The notes: a model not told the origin generated them from the sequence alone. A DNA stretch of 40,301 nt from Clostridia bacterium (GCA_017414645.1 JAFQLL010000091.1:1-40301); one strand, 5' to 3'. Counted from the first letter of the stretch, positions 17,584-24,973 are shown. Numbers and translations are program-made.

Positions 17584-18849
17584 TTAATAAACAGAAACTG
17601 TCCAGCTCTGTTTGTAGGCATTGTTTAATTCGGCATGAACAAGAGTGTTGTCAACAATTGAAAGGTAAAGATTTGAATGAACGCTCTTTATCAGATAAGT
17701 GCCGTCATCTTGCTTTTCAAATATCCATCTCTGGTTGGCATCGCCACTTGTTTTATATGTGATTACAGGGTCGCCACTTGTTTTGGAGTTGTTTGCAACG
17801 TCCAGGCTTTTATTGGTGTTGACATTTGTAATGATATATTCGCCATCTGCATTAGGAGTAAGAAGCCAGCAGGGGGCTTCGGGGTCGCCATCGTTTACAT
17901 AGCCGTAGAACAAGCCATCTGCACGGTCATAAAGTGCACCGCCACCACTGATTGCCAGCATGTAGGAGCTGGTTTTCTTTTCACGTGAGAAAATCATTTC
18001 AACAATATCCCACTTCTGAACAAGGCTTTGTCGCTTTTCGTTTTGCTTTACAACACCTGCAGAGTCCTCGATGGGTAAAAGTGAGGAAAGTGCGTAAATG
18101 AGGTAGCCGTCCTCTGTTTTTTCTAAGCAGAACTTCTGATTGTCGGCTGTGCCTTTGTTATAAGTAATAATTTTTGCGCCGGGGTTTTTGCTGTTGCCGT
18201 TAACATCAAAGTTTTTATCGTTGGCTGCGGTTATGTAATAATAACCGTCTGTGTCAGAGGGGGTAATTTTAAAGCCCTGAAAGCTGTAATGATAGAACCT
18301 CTCCAGCTCAAGCCCGTTGTCGGTGAGGCTTATTGCTTTGCCGCTTGCCTTGTTTACAAAGGCATATATTTTACCCTCTTCAAAGCCTTTAACAGGGGGT
18401 GTTGTAAGCATTACGGTGTGTGTTTCCTGCTCCCAGGAAACCTCCTTGTTGAAGGCTTCGCTTATTGCGCGGATAGGAAGGTAGGTTGTACCATCCTTTA
18501 AAATGGGGTTTACCACATTGCCGTTTACATCCATGGGAAGAATTCGCTCTCCGTTTATGTATACGTTGACAACATCGGTTTTTTCAGCCTTCTCGGGTGT
18601 GCCGTTAATAAAAACACTCTTTGTGCTGTCGTCCCATTCAATGTCAAGGTTAAGAGCCGAGGCTACTGCACGTACAGGCAGATAGGTTGTGCCCTTTGTG
18701 AGCATGGGGCGCACAATGTTGCCGTTTACATCCTTTGGAACAAGCTCAACGCCGTCAATTACAACTGTTATGTAGTCGTTGGCCGCAAGGGCTGGCACTA
18801 CCGATAAAAGGAGCATAAAAATTAATGTTAATAAAAGAAACTTTTTCAT
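17584..18849 (-). CDS. Secreted stalk-domain and ricin-lectin protein (copy 2)
   Basis: 421 residues with the same architecture as its downstream neighbour: signal peptide (1-22, ALAAND), two stalk units with KGTTYLPVRAV and DGTTYLPIRAI, then beta-trefoil lectin repeats ending in NQRWIFEKQ and KQSWTV. The C-terminal stretch 'TYLIKSVHS-LYL' is nearly the same in both, evidence of tandem duplication, while the middle has diverged (a loop with EKKTSSYM and a GGGALYD segment only here). It is first in the pair, driven by an ideal sigma-A promoter. Ligand unknown. Confidence 0.88.
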   Translation of the reverse strand: MKKFLLLTLIFMLLLSVVPALAANDYITVVIDGVELVPKDVNGNIVRPMLTKGTTYLPVRAVASALNLDIEWDDSTKSVFINGTPEKAEKTDVVNVYINGERILPMDVNGNVVNPILKDGTTYLPIRAISEAFNKEVSWEQETHTVMLTTPPVKGFEEGKIYAFVNKASGKAISLTDNGLELERFYHYSFQGFKITPSDTDGYYYITAANDKNFDVNGNSKNPGAKIITYNKGTADNQKFCLEKTEDGYLIYALSSLLPIEDSAGVVKQNEKRQSLVQKWDIVEMIFSREKKTSSYMLAISGGGALYDRADGLFYGYVNDGDPEAPCWLLTPNADGEYIITNVNTNKSLDVANNSKTSGDPVITYKTSGDANQRWIFEKQDDGTYLIKSVHSNLYLSIVDNTLVHAELNNAYKQSWTVSVY

Positions 18850-18881
18850 ATATACTCTCCTTGGTATAATTGTATAAATAC

Positions 18882-18910
18882 ATTATATAATACCCTTTAA
18901 TATTTGTCAA
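18882..18910 (-). promoter_or_regulatory. Perfect consensus sigma-A promoter for lectin pair
   Basis: Minus strand TTGACA (plus 18905-18910), exactly 17 bp, TATAAT (18882-18887). Twelve of twelve consensus positions match. Confidence 0.95.
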
Positions 18911-18940
18911 AATAAATTGTATAAATATTGTAAAAAGGGG

Positions 18941-18969
18941 TTGCAATAATATGCGATGGGGTGTATAAT
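18941..18969 (+). promoter_or_regulatory. argC promoter
   Basis: TTGCAA (18941-18946), 17 bp, TATAAT (18964-18969). Divergent from the lectin promoter, with the -35 elements about 30 bp apart. Confidence 0.9.
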
Positions 18970-18999
18970 TATAAATATTTTTGAAAGGAAGTCTTACTC

Positions 19000-20040
19000 A
19001 TGATAAAAGTTGGTGTTCTTGGTGCTACAGGCTATGCAGGCGAAGAGCTTGTAAGAATTTTGTCTGCTCACAAGGAAGTAAAAATAGAAATGCTTGTTTC
19101 CCATTCTTATGTGGGACAGAAAATGAGCGATATTTACCCTCATTTAAGAGGTGTTTGTGACATCGTCTGTGAAGACTTGGACGTTGATGCGGCAGCAGAG
19201 CGTTGCGACGTTGTTTTTACAGCACTTCCTCACGGTGCGTCCAAGGAGGTTATTCCCGCGCTTTACGCTAAGGGGTTAAAAGTTATCGACCTTTCGGGCG
19301 ACTTCCGTTATAACGATGTAAAGGTTTACGAAAAGTGGTACGGTGAAACACATTCCAACCCTGAGCTTTTGGACGAATCAGTTTACGGGCTTTGTGAGCT
19401 TCATCGTGAAGAGATAAAGAAAGCAAGCCTTATCGGTAACCCCGGCTGCTACACAACCTGTTCCATCTTGGGCATGGCACCCTTGGTAAAAAACGGTTAT
19501 ATCGACAATTCCAGCATTATAATAGATGCTAAGAGCGGCGTAACAGGTGCAGGCAGAGGCTTACATATTAATTACCATTTCTGCGAATGTACAGAAAACT
19601 TAATGGCATACAAGGTTGGCACACATCGTCACACAAGCGAAATTGAACAGGAATTATCGCTTCTTGCAGGGGAGGAAATTGCACTTTCCTTCACACCTCA
19701 TCTTGTTCCCATGAAGCGTGGTATTTTTGCAACCTGCTATGCAAACTTAAAGGTTCAGAAAACAACCGAGGAAGTTGTTGAGCTTTATAAAGAATTTTAT
19801 AAGGACGAAAAGTTTGTGCGCGTTTACGATGCAGGCAAGCTTCCCGAAAGTAACCACGTATCGGGCAGCAATTTTGTTGACATTGGTGTTGTTGTTGACC
19901 CCAGATTAAAGAGAGTTATTGTAATAAGTGCCATCGACAACCTTTTCAAGGGTGCGGCAGGTCAGGCTGTGCAGAACATGAACCTTATGTTTGGCTTTGA
20001 CGAAGAAACAGGTATAGGACATGCCGGCTTTTATATGTAA
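19000..20040 (+). CDS. argC: N-acetyl-gamma-glutamyl-phosphate reductase
   Basis: NADPH-dependent reductase of arginine biosynthesis, making N-acetylglutamate semialdehyde from the product of ArgB. 346 residues, usual length. N-terminal Rossmann motif GATGYAGEEL, then FTALPHGAS, the catalytic-cysteine segment GNPGCYTT, KSGVTGAGRG, and the HRHTSEIEQEL and NLFKGAAGQAVQNMN blocks characteristic of type-1 ArgC. Start ATG behind GAAAGGAAG. Followed by argB after a 164-bp gap that carries an internal promoter and an inverted repeat. Confidence 0.98.
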   Translation: MIKVGVLGATGYAGEELVRILSAHKEVKIEMLVSHSYVGQKMSDIYPHLRGVCDIVCEDLDVDAAAERCDVVFTALPHGASKEVIPALYAKGLKVIDLSGDFRYNDVKVYEKWYGETHSNPELLDESVYGLCELHREEIKKASLIGNPGCYTTCSILGMAPLVKNGYIDNSSIIIDAKSGVTGAGRGLHINYHFCECTENLMAYKVGTHRHTSEIEQELSLLAGEEIALSFTPHLVPMKRGIFATCYANLKVQKTTEEVVELYKEFYKDEKFVRVYDAGKLPESNHVSGSNFVDIGVVVDPRLKRVIVISAIDNLFKGAAGQAVQNMNLMFGFDEETGIGHAGFYM

Positions 20041-20057
20041 TTGGGAGCACCACACGG

Positions 20058-20133
20058 GACACTCCCTACCCACAGCCAACCCATTATCCCGAATTTTCAC
20101 AAGCAAAAATAAAAATGAATGAATGGGAGTGTC
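20058..20133 (+). repeat. Inverted repeat in argC-argB spacer
   Basis: Perfect 9-bp arms GACACTCCC (20058-20066) and GGGAGTGTC (20125-20133) with a 58-nt loop. It is unlike the compact surrounding operons and may be a degenerate intergenic repeat or an RNA element between the two genes. Confidence 0.55.
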
Positions 20134-20152
20134 GCTGTTCCTTATAAAAATG

Positions 20153-20180
20153 TTGCAGTGATCCCAGATAAAAGTATACT
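20153..20180 (+). promoter_or_regulatory. Internal promoter before argB
   Basis: TTGCAG (20153-20158), 16 bp, TATACT (20175-20180), just upstream of AGAAGGAG and the argB ATG. Confidence 0.7.
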
Positions 20181-20204
20181 GGTAAGACAGAAGGAGATTT
20201 AATT

Positions 20205-21068
20205 ATGAATTCACATATCGAAAAGGCAAACGTACTGGTAGAGGCTCTGCCTTATATGCAGAAGCTCAGCGGCAAAACAATTGTTGTTAAGTACGGCGGT
20301 AATGCCATGATAAACGAAGAATTGAAGGAAACCATCGTTGAAGATATTGCGCTTTTGAAGCTTATCGGTGCTAACCCCATTGTTGTACACGGTGGCGGTC
20401 CCGACATTACAAGCGCTCTTAAAAATGCAAACATCGAAACAAAGTTTATTAACGGTCTTCGCTACACAGATGCCGATACAATGCGTATCGCACAGATGGT
20501 TTTGGTTGGTAAAACAAATAAGGAAATTGTTTCGCTCATTGAAAAGCACGGCGGTAATGCTATCGGTATAAGTGGTATTGACGGCAAGTGTATAAAATGC
20601 GAAAAGAAAACAACCATAGTTGACGGCAAAGAGGTTGAGCTTGGCTTTGTAGGCAACATTGTAAAGGTTGACGGCAAGGTTGTAAACCTTATCTGTAAGG
20701 ACAAGTACATACCCGTTATTGCACCTATCGGTATAGACGACGAGGGTAACAGTTATAATATTAATGCCGATGATGTGGCAAGTGCTGTTGCAGCTGCAGT
20801 AGGTGCTGAAAAGCTCATTTTCTTAACGGACATTGAAGGTGTTAAGGATAGTAACGGCAATGTTATTTTTGAAATGAACTGTGACCAGGTGCAGGAAAAC
20901 ATTAAAAGCGGCGTAATTTCCGGCGGCATGATTCCTAAGGTTACAGGCTGTGTTGATGCAATTGAAGCAGGTGTACAAAAGGTGCATATTATCGACGGCA
21001 GAGTGCATCACTGCTTACTTCTTGAAATATTTACCGACACAGGTATCGGTACAATGATAACAAATTAA
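20205..21068 (+). CDS. argB: Acetylglutamate kinase
   Basis: Phosphorylates N-acetylglutamate, the second step of arginine synthesis and often the arginine-feedback point. 287 residues. Amino-acid-kinase fold features: VVKYGGNAM (phosphate-binding Lys-Gly-Gly), [27 protein letters not shown], the [12 protein letters not shown] nucleotide region and GGMIPKV near the end. The extended N-terminal helix before VVKYGG is the type seen in hexameric, arginine-inhibited enzymes, so feedback control is plausible. argJ and argD are not next to it; a YbaK-type gene follows instead. Confidence 0.98.
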   Translation: MNSHIEKANVLVEALPYMQKLSGKTIVVKYGGNAMINEELKETIVEDIALLKLIGANPIVVHGGGPDITSALKNANIETKFINGLRYTDADTMRIAQMVLVGKTNKEIVSLIEKHGGNAIGISGIDGKCIKCEKKTTIVDGKEVELGFVGNIVKVDGKVVNLICKDKYIPVIAPIGIDDEGNSYNINADDVASAVAAAVGAEKLIFLTDIEGVKDSNGNVIFEMNCDQVQENIKSGVISGGMIPKVTGCVDAIEAGVQKVHIIDGRVHHCLLLEIFTDTGIGTMITN

Positions 21069-21082
21069 TTTGTTATCATTGT
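21051..21082. repeat. Perfect 32-bp palindrome over the argB stop
   Basis: Two 16-nt arms (ACAATGATAACAAATT and its exact reverse complement) meet at 21066/21067. It includes the last argB codons and the TAA stop (21066-21068). AT-rich and without a following T-run. Confidence 0.9.
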
Positions 21083-21084
21083 AA

Positions 21085-21143
21085 TGAATAGTGAATAACG
21101 AAAAGTGAAGAATTAAGGAGAAGATTTTCTGACGAAAAATCTT
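21085..21143 (+). repeat. Dispersed intergenic element, copy A
   Basis: A purine-rich degenerate GAATAGTGAATAACG stretch, then AATTAAGGAG (21111-21120), then a hairpin AAGATTTT / AAAATCTT (21121-21128, 21136-21143). Same layout as 27834-27887. Confidence 0.5.
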
Positions 21144-21152
21144 ATTGATGTT

Positions 21153-21623
21153 ATGGTAAAAACTAATGCTATGAGGCTCCTGGAGCAGGCGAAGATAGAA
21201 TTTACAACAAAGGAATACGAGGTTGATGAAAGCGATCTCAGTGGCGAAACTGTTGCCGCTAAGGTAGGCATGGACCCGGACAGCGTTTTTAAAACCCTTG
21301 TTACAAAGGGCGACAAAAACGGCATTGCGGTTTTCTGCATACCCGTAACAGGGGAGCTTGACTTGAAAAAGGCGGCAAAGGCAACAGGCAACAAAAAAAT
21401 TGAAATGGTTGCCGTAAAAGACCTTTTAGGCTTAACAGGCTATATCCGCGGCGGTTGCAGCCCCGTTGGAATGAAAAAGCAGTACCCCACCTATATCGAC
21501 GAAACTGTTATTCTTTTTGATGCTATTGCCGTTTCTGCAGGTGTGCGAGGCTGTCAGATGATACTGAATGGTGAAAAATTAGCAGAATACGTTAAGGCAG
21601 AAATTATTGATTTGTGTATGTAA
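21153..21623 (+). CDS. ybaK: YbaK/EbsC-type Cys-tRNA(Pro) deacylase
   Basis: 156 residues of the YbaK/ProX trans-editing family, which hydrolyses Cys-tRNA(Pro) mischarged by ProRS. Typical blocks: KTNAMRLLEQAKI, KTLVTKGD, VFCIPVTGELDLKKAA (Lys of the active region), and the family signature GYIRGGCSPVGMKK. ATG 21153 fits the family N terminus, yet no ribosome site lies near it; the only good SD (AAGGAG, 21115-21120) is 32 bp upstream, at working distance from an in-frame CTG at 21129 that would add eight residues. Either the start is CTG or a repeat element separated SD from ATG. Confidence 0.93.
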   Translation: MVKTNAMRLLEQAKIEFTTKEYEVDESDLSGETVAAKVGMDPDSVFKTLVTKGDKNGIAVFCIPVTGELDLKKAAKATGNKKIEMVAVKDLLGLTGYIRGGCSPVGMKKQYPTYIDETVILFDAIAVSAGVRGCQMILNGEKLAEYVKAEIIDLCM

Positions 21624-21645
21624 GAAAGTAAAGAGGTGAAGAAAC

Positions 21646-22086
21646 TTGACAGATAAGCAAGTATTTGTATTCATTGCCGCGATGCTACTTATTGCGGTTA
21701 TTGCAATAGTCTTTGTTTCTTTAATCCTGAGAAGTCTTAAAAAACTGGCAACACTTGAAAACTATGAGGTAAATGGCTTTAGCATTGCTGCCATAACAAA
21801 GGTTGTTGGTAAAAGAAAAGTGGTGTCCTTTGGCGCTTCTGTAGGTAAAAATAATACAGCAGAAAAGAGATACACGTACATAAGCAAGAGTGCAAAAGAA
21901 GATGTAGAAAGCTATTTTAAATACCTGGAAGAATGCGAAGGCTTCAGCTTTAATGAAGCTGTAAAAAATGATGAAGACATTAACAAGCTGTCGGCATGTA
22001 AGCTTATCGGAACCGTAAAAATACAAGTTGAAGCGTGTTACGATTTGACAGGCTATACAATCTGTATTGAAATAACGGATAAGTAA
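21646..22086 (+). CDS. Membrane-anchored protein of unknown function
   Basis: Start is TTG at 21646 behind AGAGGTG, 7-nt spacing. 146 residues: one N-terminal transmembrane helix (about 6-28) and a soluble domain of 115 residues with predicted beta-strands and a helical Glu/Lys-rich middle (AKEDVESYFKYLEECEGFSF). I recognise no family. It follows ybaK by 22 bp in the same direction, so it may be co-transcribed, with the terminator at 22094-22125 ending the unit. Confidence 0.7.
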   Translation: MTDKQVFVFIAAMLLIAVIAIVFVSLILRSLKKLATLENYEVNGFSIAAITKVVGKRKVVSFGASVGKNNTAEKRYTYISKSAKEDVESYFKYLEECEGFSFNEAVKNDEDINKLSACKLIGTVKIQVEACYDLTGYTICIEITDK

Positions 22087-22093
22087 TTTTCAA

Positions 22094-22157
22094 AACACCT
22101 ATTGACAAACAGAGCAATAGGTGTTATATTTTAAATAACGATTGAACAATTATTCAA
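22094..22157 (+). promoter_or_regulatory. Promoter, terminator and metal operators of the efflux operon
   Basis: TTGACA (22102-22107), 17 bp, TATATT (22125-22130) is a near-consensus promoter. An 11-bp inverted repeat AACACCTATTG / CAATAGGTGTT (22094-22104, 22115-22125) covers it and also looks like the terminator of the previous gene. A second repeat TTGAA-N6-TTCAA (22142-22146, 22153-22157) lies just after the start site and resembles known SmtB/CzrA/CadC operators. Confidence 0.8.
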
Positions 22158-22181
22158 ATGTTAAAATGAGGAGGCGGAAAA

Positions 22182-22466
22182 ATGTTGGAGGAAGAATTGT
22201 TGTACGACCTGGCGGAATTGTATAAAATATTCGGCGACAGTACCCGCATAAGAATATTGTATGCTTTATTTGAGAAGGAAATGTGCGTTAACCTTATTGC
22301 CGAGGAACTTGGCATGACAATGAGCGCAATAAGCCACCAACTGAGAATACTTAAGCAGGCAAGGCTTGTTAAGTACCGCAAAGAGGGCAAGGCTGTGTTT
22401 TACGCTCTTTCTGACGACCATGTAAAGAGCATTATCGAAATGGGTCTTGAACACATAAGCGAATAA
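22182..22466 (+). CDS. ArsR/SmtB-family metal-sensing repressor
   Basis: 94 residues, winged helix-turn-helix (recognition region ELGMTMSAISHQLRILKQA, about 42-60, then the beta-wing YRKEGKAVFY). ArsR-family sensors leave DNA when metal binds. The alpha-3 CVCDL metal motif is reduced to CVNL, with a single Cys, so a CadC/ArsR-type thiolate site is unlikely. The C-terminal helix instead carries D78, H80, H91 and E94, exactly the D-x-H-x10-H-x2-E alpha-5 set of the zinc sensors SmtB and CzrA. I therefore infer a zinc (or cobalt) sensor controlling the efflux genes downstream through the operator at 22142-22157. Confidence 0.93.
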   Translation: MLEEELLYDLAELYKIFGDSTRIRILYALFEKEMCVNLIAEELGMTMSAISHQLRILKQARLVKYRKEGKAVFYALSDDHVKSIIEMGLEHISE

Positions 22467-22556
22467 GCATGTTGCCTACGGCAATGCGATATGTGCATTG
22501 AATGTTGCAATTACCTGATCAAAGAGAACTGATATGATAAGAAAGGCGGTAAAGTT

Positions 22557-22775
22557 ATGAAAAAGGTATTTAAGCTTGACGAGGTAGACTGTGCAGTTTG
22601 TGCGCAGAATATGGAAAACGGCATTAAAAAGATAGATGGTGTAGAGAGCGCTGTTGTAAGCTACGTTACACAAAAGCTTCTTATAGAGTGTGACGAAGGT
22701 GAAATGGACAGAATTCTGGACGAGGCGCAGAAGGTCATAAAAAAGGTTGACCCCCGCTGTAGAATTGTGAGGTAG
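22557..22775 (+). CDS. Free-standing heavy-metal-associated (HMA) domain protein
   Basis: 72 residues with the ferredoxin-like HMA fold pattern. The metal motif is D-C13-A-V-C16 where copper chaperones have GMTCxxC; Asp before the first Cys is the form found in zinc/cadmium ATPases of the ZntA/CadA type, where it helps bind divalent ions. The gene ends 2 bp before the ATPase start, and the ATPase itself lacks an N-terminal HMA domain, so this is most likely the detached metal-binding domain acting in trans. Confidence 0.9.
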   Translation: MKKVFKLDEVDCAVCAQNMENGIKKIDGVESAVVSYVTQKLLIECDEGEMDRILDEAQKVIKKVDPRCRIVR

Positions 22776-22777
22776 CT

Positions 22778-24574
22778 ATGAGCAGGCGACAGAAAGAAAA
22801 TTTATGGCGCATAATTATCGCAACAGTGCTTTTTGTGGGCATTGTGCTTTTGCCCATTGACGGCATTGTAAAAACTTTGCTGTTTTTAGTGCCCTACTTT
22901 ATAGTTGGCTACGACGTTTTGTGGGGAGCTGTGCGAAACATTCTTCATGGGCACATTTTCGACGAAAACTTTCTTATGGCTTTAGCAACGGTCGGTGCTT
23001 TTTGCATTGGCGAATACCCCGAAGCAGTTTTTGTAATGCTGTTTTTCCAGATAGGTGAGCTTTTTCAGAGCATTGCTGTGGGTAAAAGTCGTAAGTCTAT
23101 ATCAAGCCTTATGGACATTGCACCCGAGGTGGCAAATGTTCTCAAGGATGGCAAGTTCTGCGAAGTTTTTCCCGAAGAAATTGCTGTTGGCGACATAATT
23201 TTAGTAAAACCCGGCGAAAGAATCCCGGTTGACGGCATTATTACAAAGGGTTACAGCGATATTGACACCTCCGCAATGACGGGCGAAAGCATACCTCGCG
23301 TTGCAGGAGTGGGTGACAATGTTATAAGCGGTTGCGTTAATATGAGCGCACCCATAGAAGTAGAAGCCACAAAGGAATATTCAGAATCAACTGTTATGAA
23401 GGTTCTGGAGCTTGTGGAGCATTCTGCTTTAAATAAGGGTAAATACGAAAGCTTTATAACACGCTTTGCACGTGTTTACACACCCGTGGTTGTTGTGCTG
23501 GCTCTTTTAGTGGCATTTATCCCTCCCATATTTGTTGGCAACTTGACCACATGGGCTTTAAGAGCATTGTCGTTCTTGGTTGTGTCGTGCCCCTGTGCTT
23601 TGGTTATAAGTGTTCCGCTCTCGTTTTTTGGTGGTATAGGTGCTGCATCAAGGCGAGGCGTTCTGGTAAAGGGCAGCAGTTATCTGGAAATGCTTTGTCA
23701 GTGTAAAACCGTTGTAACCGATAAAACCGGCACACTTACAACAGGAAAGCTTATGGTTACGGATTTTGACAATAAAGAGGCTGTGAAAATTGCGGGCAGC
23801 ATTGAAAGGTTTTCAAGCCATCCTGTTGCAAAGGCTGTTGCCAATGCAACCAACGCGGTTTTTGACATGCAGAATGTGCGCGAAATTCCCGGCAAGGGCA
23901 TGTGCGGCGTTTGTGACGGAAAGGATGTTCTGGTAGGTAATAAAGCCTTTCTTGAGGAAAACGGCGTAAAAGTAACGGGCAAAGGCACAGTGTTTGTTGC
24001 CATTGACGGAAAATACGCAGGCGGAATAACCGTTTCTGACCATGTGAAGGAAAATGCACGCAGTGCAGTGGAAAGCCTGCATAAATGCGGGATAGAGAAG
24101 GTTATAATGTTAACGGGTGACAGCAAAGAGGGCGCTGAAGCAATCTTTTTGGAAGCAGGTCTTGACGAAATGTATCATTCACTTTTGCCTGCCCAAAAGG
24201 TGGAGAAGCTTGAGACTATTATGCAAAAAAGCTCCGGCAAAACAGTTTACCTTGGTGACGGCATTAACGATGCCCCTGTTTTAAAACGTGCTGATTGCGG
24301 CATTGCCATGGGCGCTATGGGCAGCGATGCGGCAATTGAAGCAAGCGACATTGTTTTCATGAACGACGATATTGCCCTTTTGCCCGAAAGCATAAAAATA
24401 GCAAAAAAGACAGTGGCAATTGTTAAGCAGAACATAGTTTTTTCAATTGCTGTAAAGGTCTTAGTGCTCATTTTAACAGCACTTGGCTATGCCGACATGT
24501 GGCAGGCGGTTTTTGCCGATGTGGGAGTAATGGTAATTGCCGTGCTTAACACATTAAGAACTTTAAAAATGTAA
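22778..24574 (+). CDS. Zn/Cd/Pb-exporting P1B-type ATPase
   Basis: 598 residues. Motifs: actuator TGES at about 168-171, transmembrane C271-P-C273, phosphorylation loop D315-KTGTLT, the HP dipeptide (SSHPVAKA), and hinge GDGINDAP at about 493-500. The last membrane helix carries FADVG, matching the Asp of P1B-2 zinc/cadmium/lead pumps rather than the copper type. About eight transmembrane helices are expected. Related to CadA/ZntA but without the usual N-terminal HMA domain, which is encoded separately just upstream. Third gene of the repressor-HMA-ATPase operon; terminator follows. Confidence 0.96.
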   Translation: MSRRQKENLWRIIIATVLFVGIVLLPIDGIVKTLLFLVPYFIVGYDVLWGAVRNILHGHIFDENFLMALATVGAFCIGEYPEAVFVMLFFQIGELFQSIAVGKSRKSISSLMDIAPEVANVLKDGKFCEVFPEEIAVGDIILVKPGERIPVDGIITKGYSDIDTSAMTGESIPRVAGVGDNVISGCVNMSAPIEVEATKEYSESTVMKVLELVEHSALNKGKYESFITRFARVYTPVVVVLALLVAFIPPIFVGNLTTWALRALSFLVVSCPCALVISVPLSFFGGIGAASRRGVLVKGSSYLEMLCQCKTVVTDKTGTLTTGKLMVTDFDNKEAVKIAGSIERFSSHPVAKAVANATNAVFDMQNVREIPGKGMCGVCDGKDVLVGNKAFLEENGVKVTGKGTVFVAIDGKYAGGITVSDHVKENARSAVESLHKCGIEKVIMLTGDSKEGAEAIFLEAGLDEMYHSLLPAQKVEKLETIMQKSSGKTVYLGDGINDAPVLKRADCGIAMGAMGSDAAIEASDIVFMNDDIALLPESIKIAKKTVAIVKQNIVFSIAVKVLVLILTALGYADMWQAVFADVGVMVIAVLNTLRTLKM

Positions 24575-24586
24575 AAATGCACAATA

Positions 24587-24621
24587 AAACGCACGCTACT
24601 TTTGAGTAGTGTGCGTTTTAT
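24587..24621 (+). terminator. Terminator of efflux operon
   Basis: A long stem AAAACGCACGCTACT / AGTAGTGTGCGTTTT (one G-U pair) with a TTTG loop at 24602-24605, ending in T residues. Confidence 0.93.
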
Positions 24622-24662
24622 ACCCATAAATGTGAACTGATAAATATTATTCATACAGAAAA

Positions 24663-24750
24663 TGCATAAAAAACGCAAAATTACATTCAATTTTGTGAAA
24701 TTACACGGCTTTTGTGAAAAGTGCATAAAAAAATTTAAAATATTTTGCAT
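24663..24750 (+). other. AT-rich spacer with direct and inverted repeats
   Basis: TGCATAAAAAA occurs at 24663-24673 and again at 24722-24732, with an inverted TTTTGCATA nearby (from 24743). TTTTGTGAAA occurs at 24691-24700 and 24710-24719, 19 bp apart. It lies directly upstream of the small-RNA promoter and could be a binding region or UP-like element. No credible gene in this stretch. Confidence 0.5.
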
Positions 24751-24769
24751 ATTTCTAACTTTTCGTGTA

Positions 24770-24798
24770 TTGAAAAACTTAAAATTGTTTGCTATACT
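24770..24798 (+). promoter_or_regulatory. Promoter of candidate small RNA
   Basis: TTGAAA (24770-24775), 17-bp spacer, TATACT (24793-24798). It leads to a start at about 24805 and no ribosome site or open frame follows. Confidence 0.8.
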
Positions 24799-24804
24799 CT
24801 AATT

Positions 24805-24885
24805 GTACCGAAAAGGTACGAAACTTTTTTCATTTTCCCTCCTTTTAGTGACAGACAAGATCGTTTATTGTCTGTCTTTTTTTTT
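24805..24885 (+). ncRNA. Candidate 80-nt small RNA with anti-Shine-Dalgarno stretch
   Basis: It starts with a 5'-terminal hairpin GUACC-GAAAA-GGUAC (24805-24819). A probably unpaired 30-nt U/C-rich stretch follows, containing CCCUCCUUUU (24837-24846). It ends with a terminator stem GACAGACAA / UUGUCUGUC (24850-24858, 24868-24876) and nine U. CCUCCUUUU is exactly complementary to AAAAGGAGG, the ribosome site of several genes in this window, and is close to the 3' tail of 16S rRNA. This is the architecture of base-pairing sRNAs with C-rich loops (for example RsaE/RoxS of staphylococci and bacilli). Expression is not shown; CsfG-like spore RNAs are another family to compare. Confidence 0.72.
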
Positions 24886-24973
24886 CTTGTTTGTGAAAAA
24901 ACGAGTGTATGGTGTGGCTTTGGGAAAAATGTCCCTGTACTATACGAGCATGGGCTTTATAAAGTAAATTGTT

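Noticed and set aside
22094..22125. Pure operator with no terminator role
   Set aside because: The T-rich tail and position after a stop codon fit a terminator as well, so I kept the double reading rather than one.
24663..24750. Tandem repeats as a replication origin or DnaA-box cluster
   Set aside because: No TTATCCACA-type boxes and no dnaA, dnaN or parAB genes nearby.
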